A DNA stretch of 64,000 bases. It comes from Nostoc sp. S4. Lineage in GTDB: Bacteria; Cyanobacteriota; Cyanobacteriia; Cyanobacteriales; Nostocaceae. Every line of letters starts with the position of its first letter. Positions within the stretch are counted from its first letter, which is position 1. Made by a program: the position numbers and the translations under genes. Positions 25,967 through 35,127 of this stretch are shown piece after piece. Under the pieces are notes generated by a model that saw nothing but the letters and a program-made list of their open reading frames with translations, was not told where the DNA came from and did not search any database. The stretch covers positions 62,001 to 126,000 of the forward strand of contig JAQYWR010000014.1 in the NCBI GenBank assembly GCA_029379225.1, read 5' to 3'.

Positions 25967-27586
25967 CTAGGGAGTATTATCGGTAATCAACCTAAATTTA
26001 TCTTTTGAGCCAAGGGAGTACTTGTCAAGATTGATTGTATAGCCTTGAATTTGATTTTTAGATTGATTAAGTTCCTGTTGAAACTTATTCCGGAGAGCTT
26101 GATCGAGAATTACACCAGGTGATTCTTTTCTAACAGCAATTATGATAATGCTTCTCTGCAATGATGTTTTATGTGGGTGACGTTCACAATAGTCTTTAAA
26201 TTGACCTAAATTCAACAATCTATATTCTCCTATATCAAACAACTCTTTAGCAACCACTTTTTGTAGTTGCTTTGCTCGTTCTAATGCTCTAGCTTCTTCG
26301 AGTCTTAGTGGATCTTGCTCATCTGGAACTTGCTCGCAAGATGCCGTTCCAACAGAGATAATTTTAGTGGGATTATTCATTTGATTGTATATTTCTCCTC
26401 GTTGGTCGAGTTTAGATTTGAATTGAGTGAGAGGGATAATCTGATTTTTGTCTTCTACTAAATTAACTTCTCCAATTTTCCACCGATAGCCAATAGATAG
26501 AATTGCTATTTTAAATTCAGCGCTTCTACCGTTATCATCTTTACTTTCTAACCACTGCGAATAAGCCTCATCACCTATTTCCTTATACATTGGAGGTGTA
26601 GGTGTTATTATCGTAGTGGGAGTAGTGACTGGTGTGGATGTTATTGGTGGTTGAGGGAGAGTAATAACTGTTTGCTTTTTTGAGGGTAGTAAAATTGCTA
26701 ACAGAGCAAAAATTCCTAAAACTCCTGGCAACAACAAAGGTAAAGGAAAGCTGAAAACATGTTTGGTGTTTAATGACTTTAAAGCTTTCAACGCCTGTGT
26801 TGCATTTTGATAACGTTGATTATAGTCACGACGGACCATTTTTTCTAAAATACGTGCTAACTCCTTTGATACTTTATTTTGCCAAAGAATCTCATGTATT
26901 TTAGAATCACTATCTAATACTTGTGGAGATATTTTTGTAAGGGCTTGGATACCAATCATACCCACTGCGTAGATATCGCTGCTCAGTTGCGGATTTCCAT
27001 CGTTTTGTTCGGATGGCATATAACCACGAGTTCCAATACAAATAGTTGGAGACTTTAGACCTTGGGGAGATCCCTTAATAGTCATGTCATCAATAAGTTT
27101 AGCTATCCCAAAATCAATAATTACAATTTTGTTGTCGCGCTGGCGACGCATTAAATTTTGAGGTTTAATATCTCTATGAATAATGTTTTCTTGATGCACG
27201 AATTCTAAAGCTTCCAGAATTGATTGTAAAATTTCGATGACTTTCTTTTCACTCAAAGGCGTCTCAATCTCTTGACTCAATTCATGACCAACTATAAAAT
27301 CTTGGACTAGATAAAGTTCCCCATTTTCCTCAAAAAAATCAGTTATTTTAGGTATTTGGTCACGTCCATCAAATAAAAATAAAAATTTTGCTTCCTTCCG
27401 AAATCGTTTTTTCAACTCGTCTAAAAATTCGGGAATAACATTTTTTGGATTAAATTTCTTGACTACACACTTACGCCCTTGCAAACGTTGATCTTCAGCT
27501 AAGTAAGTATCACCAAATCCTCCGCTTCCGAGTAACTTGATGATTATGTAGCGATTATCAAGTTTTTTGTGCAGTTCACTGTTCAT
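25967..27586 (-). CDS. Ser/Thr protein kinase with membrane segment and extracytoplasmic domain
   Basis: The 539-residue protein has a Hanks-type kinase domain at about residues 10-275: GSGGFGDTYLAED, lysine in CVVKKF, HRDIKPQN, IDFGIAK, and GTRGYMPSEQ. All catalytic residues are present. One membrane helix (FPLPLLLPGVLGIFALLAIL) is at about residues 280-300, then a Thr/Pro-rich linker and a C-terminal domain of some 200 residues with ALERAKQLQKVVAKEL and LQRSIIIIAVRK, which has the look of an OmpA/MotB-like peptidoglycan-binding fold but is not certain. It lacks the CPPIL tail of the kinase at 4651. Likely a sensor kinase for an envelope signal. Confidence 0.9.
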   Translation of the reverse strand: MNSELHKKLDNRYIIIKLLGSGGFGDTYLAEDQRLQGRKCVVKKFNPKNVIPEFLDELKKRFRKEAKFLFLFDGRDQIPKITDFFEENGELYLVQDFIVGHELSQEIETPLSEKKVIEILQSILEALEFVHQENIIHRDIKPQNLMRRQRDNKIVIIDFGIAKLIDDMTIKGSPQGLKSPTICIGTRGYMPSEQNDGNPQLSSDIYAVGMIGIQALTKISPQVLDSDSKIHEILWQNKVSKELARILEKMVRRDYNQRYQNATQALKALKSLNTKHVFSFPLPLLLPGVLGIFALLAILLPSKKQTVITLPQPPITSTPVTTPTTIITPTPPMYKEIGDEAYSQWLESKDDNGRSAEFKIAILSIGYRWKIGEVNLVEDKNQIIPLTQFKSKLDQRGEIYNQMNNPTKIISVGTASCEQVPDEQDPLRLEEARALERAKQLQKVVAKELFDIGEYRLLNLGQFKDYCERHPHKTSLQRSIIIIAVRKESPGVILDQALRNKFQQELNQSKNQIQGYTINLDKYSLGSKDKFRLITDNTP

Positions 27587-27955
27587 ATTTTTCAGGTAAA
27601 TATTGTTTGATACTTGCTAGCAAAGTAGGCGAGTGAGGAAACTAAATCCAGCTTTCAGAAGATAAAATTTGTCTTACAGCTTTTAGTTTCCCGATTATCC
27701 GTAACTGTATATCGGAGGATTTACACAGCGATATATGCTATTTAACTCTAAGCCAGATGAGCTTTATTCAGAGTGCTTGTTCCGAGTCTCAGTTATAGAA
27801 TTCCCAAACTTGTCAAAAATTCAACAAATTTAGCTTTTAATTTGAAAAGTCAAGCTACAGATTCAAGCTTGGAAACCAGGATTCCGTATTCCCTACTCTC
27901 CAAGGCGTGACTCTTTAATCATCTAAAATCTCGAATCTCAAATCTCAAATAATAT

Positions 27956-28110
27956 AAGTACGATCGCCCAAAGCAAAAAATCAGCGAAGCTTGCTTAACA
28001 ATTGTGTTGTAGAGCCAACTGGACTAATAAATGTCAGCGCGCTCGCCACAATAATAAAGAATTTTGCGATATATCATTTAGTAATAGTAAACCTCCAATG
28101 CAATAATCCC
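27956..28110 (+). pseudogene. decayed duplicate of the 5' end of the TrmJ-type gene
   Basis: This stretch aligns along about 155 bases with the ribosome-binding region and first 45 codons of the intact gene at 28549. Shared blocks include GTACGATCGCC, GCAAAAAAT, AATTGTGTTG and AGAGCCA, AATAAAT/GATAAAT, and TAGTAATAGTAAA against TAGTATTAGTAAA. Stops and small indels destroy the frame. It lies directly before a second broken gene, suggesting a duplication or insertion that displaced the original promoter. Confidence 0.75.
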
Positions 28111-28124
28111 CACTAAAGCCCACG

Positions 28125-28487
28125 ATGCCGAGAATTACCCTAGAAGTATCAGAGGAACTATCTCAACAACTAGCACAAGTAGGCGATGCCTGGCGGCAAG
28201 CCACTTTGTGTCTACGCTTACCTGAACTACTTGCTTTGAGCCTCCAACAACCAGCGATACCAGCACAAGTTTACTGATATATCCTCGATTTTCTCGCTAG
28301 TAACCCCACTCGTGAACAAATTGCAGAATTTAAACCCACTCCCGAAATGCAACAACGGTTGCGTACTTTGCTAGCACGCTCTCAAGCAGGTACACTCACA
28401 TTCACTGAGTTACAAGAACTAAATGAGTATGAACGTATTGAACACTTGGTAGTAATGATTAAAGCGGGTAACTTACCTTTAGAATAA
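28125..28487 (+). pseudogene. small conserved protein gene broken by one stop codon
   Basis: From ATG 28125 the frame would code for 120 residues (MPRITLEVSEELSQQLAQVG to MIKAGNLPLE), but codon 51 is TGA at 28275-28277. The reading frame is intact on both sides, so a single substitution probably killed it. I recall a similar cyanobacterial family of unknown function, with LPELLALSLQQPA and the ending EYERIEHLVVMIKAGNLP. A more decayed piece lies at 25615-25688. The short segment AWRQATLCL near residue 23 looks like an insertion. Confidence 0.72.
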
Positions 28488-28548
28488 TCTTAAGAATACT
28501 TTGAACTAGCTTAAAAATATTTTTAAGTACGATCGCCGGAGGCAAAAA

Positions 28549-29289
28549 ATGAGCTTAGCTGGATTAAGAATTGTGTTGGTAGAGCCAGCTGGGCCGATAA
28601 ATCTCGGAGCGATCGCCAGGGTAATGAAAAATTTCGGACTACATAATCTAGTATTAGTAAATCCGCAATGCGATCCCCTATCGGCTGAAGCTTTGAAGAT
28701 GGCTGTTCATGCTAAAGAAATTTTAGAATCTGCGGTAGTAGTGGCAACCTTACCAGAAGCATTACATGGATGTGTCAGGGCGATCGCTACCACAGGTCGC
28801 GTTCGCAGTTGGGAAATACTTTTAGAAAACCCCCGCACTGCGCTACCGTGGCTAGTGGAGGAACCAGAAAAACCCGCAGCCCTAATCTTTGGTAGAGAAG
28901 ACCGGGGATTAAGCAATGAAGAATTAAATTATGCTCAGCGGTTTGTTTTCATTCCCACAAGTCAAAATTATCTATCCTTGAATTTAGCTACTGCTGTAGC
29001 AATCTGCTGTTATGAATTGTCACAATCTGTTGAGCAAAGACAAACTCAAACTTTACCACAAACCGAACTCGCATCCTTAGATGTTGTGGAAACATACTAC
29101 CAACAATTAGAATCATTACTACTGAAAATTGGTTATTTGTATCCACATACCGCAGCTAGTCGCATGGAAAAATTTCGCCAACTGTATAATCGTGTTGGGC
29201 TGCAAACTGGCGAAGTAGCAATGCTGCGAGGAATTTTACGCCAGGTAGAATGGGCGCTTAAAAGCCAGAGGGATAGTGAAAACTTGTAA
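28549..29289 (+). CDS. trmJ: TrmJ-type RNA 2'-O-methyltransferase (SPOUT family)
   Basis: SPOUT methyltransferases of this group methylate the ribose of tRNA position 32. The 246-residue protein has the family start RIVLVEPAGPINLGAIARVM and the trefoil-knot SAM-binding region: ALIFGREDRGLSNEEL, VFIPTSQNYLSLNLATAVAI. The C-terminal helix region (YPHTAASRMEKFRQLYNR) is also typical of TrmJ. A CGGAGG ribosome binding site precedes the ATG. A decayed copy of its 5' end lies 440-590 bases upstream. The exact target nucleotide is inferred from the family. Confidence 0.88.
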   Translation: MSLAGLRIVLVEPAGPINLGAIARVMKNFGLHNLVLVNPQCDPLSAEALKMAVHAKEILESAVVVATLPEALHGCVRAIATTGRVRSWEILLENPRTALPWLVEEPEKPAALIFGREDRGLSNEELNYAQRFVFIPTSQNYLSLNLATAVAICCYELSQSVEQRQTQTLPQTELASLDVVETYYQQLESLLLKIGYLYPHTAASRMEKFRQLYNRVGLQTGEVAMLRGILRQVEWALKSQRDSENL

Positions 29290-29464
29290 TTATTAGTTTA
29301 ATATATACGCAATCATCCCCCCAAAATATTTAATATGGCTTAAATTAAACACAAAAATCCTACTTAGTGGCAAAGTAGAATTTGAGGATTATTATTGCTT
29401 GAAGGTTAAGTTTTGGGTCAGGAGTCTGCAAGAAAACAGTCGAGTGGGTCACAAGGAGTAACTA

Positions 29465-31000
29465 GTGTCAGAGTCGAGTGACGAACTAACAGCTTTCTCG
29501 CGGCGTCAACCCTTAAACCGCCGCCAGCGTCCACAAAAAATTCAAAAAGTGGCACCCAAGAAAGTGAAAGCTAATAACCCTCAGCAAGTTGTTGCTGGGA
29601 AATCGGTGCTAGCACGCCCAAAAAATCGCATCAGTCCTCCGGCAATCCCAGCGACTACACGCAAGGTAAAATCGGAGTTACTCATGCCAGCGGCAGTCAA
29701 ACCAATACCGACCAGAAAGGGAAAATCTCCCTTACAACCAAGTACTGCAACAGTTAAAACAGTGCGGATGGAAAAGCCAAAAATCGGCAGGCGTTCATCG
29801 CGCAAAACGCGGTTAAAGCCAACAGCCAAAGCCATATTATATGTTCTGCGGTTGTTGATTGTGGGTGTTGGGATGGGGGCAATTGTGGGCACAGCGTTGT
29901 CAGTATTAGACCCGGCTAATCGCATCACCACATCAGCGCCGCAATCTACTAATACTAATACCGGACAATCGCAGCCGCAACCTACCCCTACCCCCCCAGT
30001 TACGTCTTCGAGCCTATACTTATCTCAGGAAATTATTCCCTTAAAAAATGCGGTGCAGAATTTGACCACCAGCAACCCAAATCTTACACCCGGAGTTTTC
30101 TTAGTAGATTTGGATACTGGGAATTATGTAGATAACAATGCCTCTACCAGTTTTCCTGCGGCTAGCACAATCAAATTGCCGATTTTAATTGCCTTTTTCC
30201 AAGATGTGGATGCGGGAAAAATTCGCCTCGATGAAATGCTGACCATGCAGCAAGATGCGATCGCAGGTGGTTCGGGAAATCTGCAATACAAACCAGCCGG
30301 AAGCCAGTACGCTGCTCTGGAAGTCGCCACTAAAATGATTACCATCAGCGACAACACAGCCACAAATATGCTAATTGCCCGACTAGGAGGAATAGACGCT
30401 TTAAACCAGCGTTTCCGCAGTTGGGGATTGACAACGACAGTGATTCGCAATCAACTCCCAGATTTAGAAGGGACAAACACCACTAGTCCCAAAGAACTAG
30501 GGAATTTGATGGCGATCGTCAGTCAGGGAAATTTAGTTAGTGTGCCATCACGCGATTTAATGCTCGATATCTTGCGTCGCACCCAGAAAGATACTCTGCT
30601 GCCATCTGGTTTGGGAACAGGCGCAAGAGTATACCACAAAACAGGTGATATTGGTACAATGCTGGCAGATGCAGGTTTAATTGTTGTTCCCACTGGCAAG
30701 CGCTACATAGCTGCTGTGATGGTACAACGCCCCAATAACGACCCTCGTGCCGAAAAACTGATTAGCTCAATTTCTCGGGCTGCTTACCAAGAGTTTAGCC
30801 AAAATGCTGTTACACATAGCGGTACTACAAGCACTATACCTGCCAGCGGTTATCAACCGCAGATTGTCAATCCTGTCTTACCTAACGGTACTACAAGCAA
30901 CGTACCCATAAACAGCTATCAAGCTCCGATGATCAGTCCTGTACCCACAAATGGTTATTCATCTCCGATTATTAATCCGCAGTATTACCCCCCAAGATAA
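29465..31000 (+). CDS. class A beta-lactamase-like serine hydrolase, membrane anchored
   Basis: The 511-residue protein has a basic, Pro/Lys-rich N-terminal region, a membrane segment at about residues 122-146 (AILYVLRLLIVGVGMGAIVG), a Pro/Thr linker, then a class A beta-lactamase-like domain: SxxK as STIK (Ser234-Lys237), SDN in ISDNTATNMLI, and KTG in YHKTGDIGTM. The C-terminal 60 residues are low-complexity repeats of the type SGYQPQIVNPVLPNGTTSN. The domain sits in the periplasm. It may be a peptidoglycan hydrolase or lactamase; anchoring and extensions are unlike secreted resistance enzymes. GTG start with AAGGAG 6 bases upstream. Confidence 0.88.
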   Translation: MSESSDELTAFSRRQPLNRRQRPQKIQKVAPKKVKANNPQQVVAGKSVLARPKNRISPPAIPATTRKVKSELLMPAAVKPIPTRKGKSPLQPSTATVKTVRMEKPKIGRRSSRKTRLKPTAKAILYVLRLLIVGVGMGAIVGTALSVLDPANRITTSAPQSTNTNTGQSQPQPTPTPPVTSSSLYLSQEIIPLKNAVQNLTTSNPNLTPGVFLVDLDTGNYVDNNASTSFPAASTIKLPILIAFFQDVDAGKIRLDEMLTMQQDAIAGGSGNLQYKPAGSQYAALEVATKMITISDNTATNMLIARLGGIDALNQRFRSWGLTTTVIRNQLPDLEGTNTTSPKELGNLMAIVSQGNLVSVPSRDLMLDILRRTQKDTLLPSGLGTGARVYHKTGDIGTMLADAGLIVVPTGKRYIAAVMVQRPNNDPRAEKLISSISRAAYQEFSQNAVTHSGTTSTIPASGYQPQIVNPVLPNGTTSNVPINSYQAPMISPVPTNGYSSPIINPQYYPPR

Positions 31001-31116
31001 TTTGGAATTATCGAATTTTTAATTTACATTTTTTATAATATCTACCACTCCTGGAATCAAATTTTTTGTAGAAATTTTTGAATAATTAATACCAATTCTC
31101 CAAAATAGAATTACAG

Positions 31117-31647
31117 ATGATGACGTGGGGATTATGGAGCAAACAATTAATGACTTGGAGAACAACATTTATCTTTATTGTACTGGCAACCCTGGTTACC
31201 GTACTTGTGGGTTGGTTGACCTCAATTGGAATATTACCAATTAGTCAAGCGATTAACTATAGCGATGCCGGGCTGAGATTTATTCGAGTTTGGATATTAT
31301 TAGCGATCGCAATTGGACTTGTTCTGCCTACGATTGTATTTCTTGTTTGGTTGAAAAATCCTCAAGTTCGGAAAATATTTGGTTTCTATTTGTTAGTTAT
31401 TGTCATCCAAATTCTCACTGAAGATATAGTCAGTAGTGTTTGGTTAAAAAGTTTAGTAGTTATTATTGGTACGCTTTACACTACATTTCGAGTTTGGCAA
31501 CTTTGGCACGAGCAGCAATCTCTTAAAACTACTAATTTATCTCAAGCGAACTTGAGGATAATTAGTAGTGTCTTGTGGGTACTGCTTGGGTTTTGGTCAA
31601 GTAATTTCATCATACTGCTAACTCTCTCATGGCCAAGTATTTTATAG
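31117..31647 (+). CDS. integral membrane protein of unknown function
   Basis: The 176-residue protein has four likely transmembrane helices (TFIFIVLATLVTVLVGWL, WILLAIAIGLVLPTIVFLVW, FYLLVIVIQILTEDI with LVVIIGTLYTTF, and ISSVLWVLLGFWSSNFIILL). No catalytic or transport motif is visible. It starts at ATG ATG; the second ATG, one codon later, would be equally possible. No family is recognised. It lies on the same strand as its neighbours but is separated by more than 100 bases on each side. Confidence 0.75.
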   Translation: MMTWGLWSKQLMTWRTTFIFIVLATLVTVLVGWLTSIGILPISQAINYSDAGLRFIRVWILLAIAIGLVLPTIVFLVWLKNPQVRKIFGFYLLVIVIQILTEDIVSSVWLKSLVVIIGTLYTTFRVWQLWHEQQSLKTTNLSQANLRIISSVLWVLLGFWSSNFIILLTLSWPSIL

Positions 31648-31965
31648 TTTTGCAGCAAAAAAGAAGATTTTTAACCCATAAGCGATTCGCTTTGCCAAAA
31701 AAATAGCAAAAAGTGGCTAAATACCCTACTTCAAGCATTATATACAGTTACCACGGCTACCAGTACCTTCCTCTGTCTTGGAAGTTCCATTATTTGGCGG
31801 CTCAATTTCATTCAGGTTTATGCACAATTGTGACGCCTCGGCAAAGAAAGCATCTGGGACTTTGTTTGTGAGTTCTGAATTCTTATCCATAAATCTAGCT
31901 ATTGCTAGATCTTCCAATTTTGTTAAAAGCTATAATTTACATCTGTTGCACCGAGAGATTAACTT

Positions 31966-33300
31966 GTGGATGCCATATTAGAACGATCGCACGAATTAAA
32001 ACAAGCTTTAGTTGATTTTGTCCTCGATGCAGAAGGCGAACTCGCACAAGCACTGGAAACTTATGCAGCTGCACAACTGCGCCGTGGAAGTGGTGACAGT
32101 ACACAGCAGGACTTAATCATCGATAGCTTTCTCACAGAAGGAAAAGTCGGCGAACACTCACCATTAGAGTTGTTTGTTCAAAGCGAGCCAGATTTAGACC
32201 AGAGCGATCGCAACTTAATCAACAGTTGGCATCGTAGTTTTATTGGCTTATTTGCCATTACTAACATCCTACCTGATGGTTTTGAATTAACCAACTGGTT
32301 GACAGACAAACACTACATCGTCAAACCAAACAATCTTCAACTATTGCAGGCAATATCTCGCTTGAAAGTCGGAGAAATCTTATTAACTCGCATTTCTCCC
32401 GTTACCGATAGCTATTGGATGTTCTCTGGCCCTTACACACTCATGGGTAAATTAGGTAAACCAAAACTTGCTGTGGCAATTGGTAATTTCAAAGAAAACT
32501 ATAAAAGTAATCTTTACAGCGATGCTCCCGACTTGCTCGAGGAAGCTTGGCAATCGGTAGCACAATATCATCAACAGTTTATTGACTTTTTTGGTAGTGA
32601 TGAGATTACGTTACCCGGTTACCAGCTAAATAAAAAAATAGCAGAATTCCAAGAAGTAATTACTGAAAAAACCTTGGCAGCAGCAGGAATTGATCCTGAC
32701 AAATCTCTGGCAGAAGTAGCAGAGGAAGCTGGCATTGATGATGAGGAAATCAAAGCAGCAGCAGCAGAATTTGGTGCCGACTCCAACGCTGTTGCTCAAA
32801 TATTTAACAACAAAAAGGGCAATTCTAAAATGGTGATGCCCAAGGTTGATTTACCTGCTGAACTTAAGAAAGCAGAACAAGTAACGGCTCTTTCTCATCC
32901 CCGTTGGGGACAAATGTTTTTACCAACATATAGTAAGGTACAAACAATTTTATCAACAGAAGATTGGCAAAGTGTTGAAGGTAGCGAAAAACTAATTCGC
33001 TACTACCTCGAAGACAAAAGTATTAATGCCTTTATTTGGCATCGATTAGCGCAACAGTATCCAACTCAATTAGAAAAGGTGTTGCAGAAATATCTGCAAC
33101 GTCCAGAGTTTCGCCTTGAAAGTGACTTGGACGCACTTTTGCAAGAATTCAACAAACCTCTTGAGCCAGAGTTACCGGAAATTGCCAGTGTCCCGATACA
33201 TCTACATAACTTATTTCAAGAAGCATTAGCAGAAGTTAATAAATCTAAGCCGAAAAGTAAGGGACAACAAAAGTCAGTAAAGGGTTTTCAAAGAAGTTAA
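31966..33300 (+). CDS. conserved cyanobacterial protein of unknown function
   Basis: The 444-residue protein is soluble and acidic. Its first half (HELKQALVDFVLDAEGELAQ, SWHRSFIGLFAI, YWMFSGPYTLMGKLG) looks like a domain common in cyanobacterial hypothetical proteins; the second half is helical, with a short basic tail (KSKPKSKGQQKSVKGFQRS). No catalytic motif is recognised. The start is a GTG at 31966; no ATG lies nearby in frame. The 67-residue overlapping frame at 31778-31981 is not a gene in my view. A MITE-like element follows directly. Confidence 0.82.
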   Translation: MDAILERSHELKQALVDFVLDAEGELAQALETYAAAQLRRGSGDSTQQDLIIDSFLTEGKVGEHSPLELFVQSEPDLDQSDRNLINSWHRSFIGLFAITNILPDGFELTNWLTDKHYIVKPNNLQLLQAISRLKVGEILLTRISPVTDSYWMFSGPYTLMGKLGKPKLAVAIGNFKENYKSNLYSDAPDLLEEAWQSVAQYHQQFIDFFGSDEITLPGYQLNKKIAEFQEVITEKTLAAAGIDPDKSLAEVAEEAGIDDEEIKAAAAEFGADSNAVAQIFNNKKGNSKMVMPKVDLPAELKKAEQVTALSHPRWGQMFLPTYSKVQTILSTEDWQSVEGSEKLIRYYLEDKSINAFIWHRLAQQYPTQLEKVLQKYLQRPEFRLESDLDALLQEFNKPLEPELPEIASVPIHLHNLFQEALAEVNKSKPKSKGQQKSVKGFQRS

Positions 33301-33304
33301 CAGA

Positions 33305-33464
33305 TATACAGCAGATTTAGTGAATTCAGGAGCAAAGCCAAAGAACCTCCACTAAAGCATCAAAAAGGGCTACATCCCGTTGCGCTAATAGAATTAGAAG
33401 AGGCTCTGTAGTTAGCTACCAGGCATAGATAGTGTACTTCAGTTTCCTCGAAATCTGCTGTATA
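33305..33464. mobile_element. MITE-like element with 14-bp perfect terminal inverted repeats
   Basis: TATACAGCAGATTT (33305-33318) is the exact complement of AAATCTGCTGTATA (33451-33464). The 160-bp element has no coding capacity. Its ends resemble those of the elements at 18917 and 55647 (TACAGCAG core), and a GTACTT segment is shared near the right end. It sits 5 bases after the stop of the upstream gene. Confidence 0.65.
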
Positions 33465-33634
33465 AAAAACGGCTTATACCAAATTGGGAAAGGAAGTATT
33501 ATTTGTAGAACAAGGTAAATAAAGTACACGAGTAGGGACACAGCCATGTTCCCTACAATTGTTTGTACCTCACTAAATTGCAATTTGCTGTAGTTATTTT
33601 GGATTCTGTAGAATATCGGAGGCAGTACGCTGCT

Positions 33635-33838
33635 ATGATTTTACTCATTGCAACAACTGTCTGCTGCTTACTGGGTAATACTTCTGGCCAAGAACTCCCG
33701 ATTCAATCGACGGTCAAATGTAGCACAGGGTATCAATTGTTGTATAATCAAGAACAATATTTACCAGAACTAGATTCCGGTAATGTATTTGGAGATATCT
33801 TCTCTACAATTCATAACAGGAAAAGAATCTATGCGTGA
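33635..33838 (+). CDS. possible small exported protein
   Basis: From ATG 33635 the 67-residue frame begins with a hydrophobic segment (MILLIATTVCCLLGNTSG) that could be a signal peptide, followed by a hydrophilic mature part with one cysteine. GGAGG lies 12 bases before the ATG, a little far. The frame is open upstream to a TTG at 33563. Its stop overlaps the ATG of the next small frame (ATGCGTGA). No family is recognised. Confidence 0.35.
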   Translation: MILLIATTVCCLLGNTSGQELPIQSTVKCSTGYQLLYNQEQYLPELDSGNVFGDIFSTIHNRKRIYA

Positions 33839-33977
33839 GATTAAGCCTTAGACTACTACCCTAGTAGTTATAGTATCCGTTATTGCAACTTCAATAGGCG
33901 TCTACAATCTTGAATTATTTTTAAACACTGTCTGTTTGATAAAGACTATGCCTGCTGTAAATCAAGATTGCAAGTAG
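33831..33977 (+). pseudogene. possible small exported protein gene with early stop
   Basis: The frame from ATG 33831 meets TAG after six codons (33849-33851), then continues open for 41 codons: TTTLVVIVSVIATSIGVYNL would be a signal peptide, followed by a short mature part with two cysteines. AGGAAAAGAATCT precedes the ATG. It overlaps the frame at 33635 by 8 bases, like a coupled gene pair. Evidence is limited to frame and composition. Confidence 0.3.
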
Positions 33978-34131
33978 GATACCTTAGAGGTTGTTTAAAA
34001 AGTGTTTAGTTGTGATTTTAGACACTTTTAAATTCTCCCATTACTCCCGTTACAAAGACTACCATGTAGTAATGTTTTTATTTCTTGAAGTTCCTATACA
34101 TAGAATTTTTTCTCTTCAACTTACTATATAT

Positions 34132-34572
34132 TTAAATTCTAGAAGATAACAACTGAGCAATCTCATCTACAATTTCCTCTGGACTCTCAAGCTTGACTAG
34201 AAATCGATTGAAGCCAGCATTCAAAGCTTTATCACTTGAGAATTCCCGTGTATAAGAAGTAATGGCGATCGCAGGCAATTCTCTTATGGATGGGTTAGAA
34301 TGCACTCGAATTTGCTCAATTAACCAATTTCCATCATGAACGGGCAACTTTATATTGCACAGCAGAAGATCGGGATCAAGCGATTCGACCAAGGCAAGAA
34401 GGGCTGCTTCTGCATTACTCAAAGCCATCACCTGTGCGCCAGCTGTTTCTAAAATAAAGATGAGTAAATCTGCAATCTCTGGCTCATCCTCTACCAATAA
34501 GATTAGAATTCCACTAAGCTGCTGGAGCGGATTTAACTTAGTTTCTTGGTTGAATTTTTGCTCGATAGTCAT
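34132..34572 (-). CDS. orphan receiver-domain protein lacking the phosphorylatable Asp
   Basis: A single CheY-like domain fills the 146 residues. The acidic pair is present (LLVEDEPEIADLL), as are the Thr of AIAITSYT and the Lys of RFLVKLES, but the phospho-acceptor position reads PDLLLCNIKLP, with Asn (codon AAT) instead of Asp. So it is probably not phosphorylated in the normal way and may be a pseudo-receiver. There is no output domain and no kinase next to it. A second orphan receiver with normal Asp lies upstream on the same strand, 102 bases away. Confidence 0.85.
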   Translation of the reverse strand: MTIEQKFNQETKLNPLQQLSGILILLVEDEPEIADLLIFILETAGAQVMALSNAEAALLALVESLDPDLLLCNIKLPVHDGNWLIEQIRVHSNPSIRELPAIAITSYTREFSSDKALNAGFNRFLVKLESPEEIVDEIAQLLSSRI

Positions 34573-34674
34573 GCCGTCCTTTTATTGCCTGCTGTAGTCT
34601 GCTATTTCTATTGCAGCGCATGGAGCGGAATAAGTATTCACCCTAGATACACAAATTTGAGGTGAAAAGCTTTA

Positions 34675-35127
34675 TCAATATGAAGAAATTATTAATTTAT
34701 CAATCAACATTGACCGCCCTGTTAAATTAGCGATCGCTGCGACTAACTTTTCTATGTCCACAGGCTTTAAGAACCATTGGTCAAACCTTGCTTCTGACTG
34801 CAAAAATCGAGCTTCTAACTGGTCGAGTGCTGTGACTGCAATCACAGGAGTGGATTTTTCCAGCCGCTCTTCGATTTGCCGGATCTGACGTAGCAGCGAA
34901 TAACCATCTTCATCGGGCATGGCAATGTCACTAATTACTAAATCTGGGCAAAGTTCAACAAACGCTGTTAAGGCTTGATGAACCGTGAAAGTTGAATGAA
35001 CTTCGACCCCATAAAACTCAAGCAAACAAGTCATCCACACACAGGAATCGAGATCGTCATCAACCAATAGTATTCGCAATCCATCCAGTGTAAAAGTGTC
35101 AGGAATCGCCATGACTAGGAGTCTCAC
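34675..35127 (-). CDS. orphan response regulator, receiver domain only
   Basis: The 150-residue protein is one receiver domain: acidic pair in RILLVDDDLDSC, phospho-acceptor Asp in PDLVISDIAMPDEDGYS, Thr in PVIAVTAL, and Lys in QWFLKPVD. All key residues are intact. It has no output domain, so it would act through protein contacts. It lies upstream of the pseudo-receiver gene on the same strand, and the two may be co-transcribed. The start could also be the ATG four codons later (at MAIPDTFTLDG). Confidence 0.88.
   Translation of the reverse strand: MRLLVMAIPDTFTLDGLRILLVDDDLDSCVWMTCLLEFYGVEVHSTFTVHQALTAFVELCPDLVISDIAMPDEDGYSLLRQIRQIEERLEKSTPVIAVTALDQLEARFLQSEARFDQWFLKPVDIEKLVAAIANLTGRSMLIDKLIISSY

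Noticed and set aside
31778-31981. 67-residue plus-strand frame before the gene at 31966
   Set aside because: It overlaps the next gene, has no ribosome binding site and no recognisable features.
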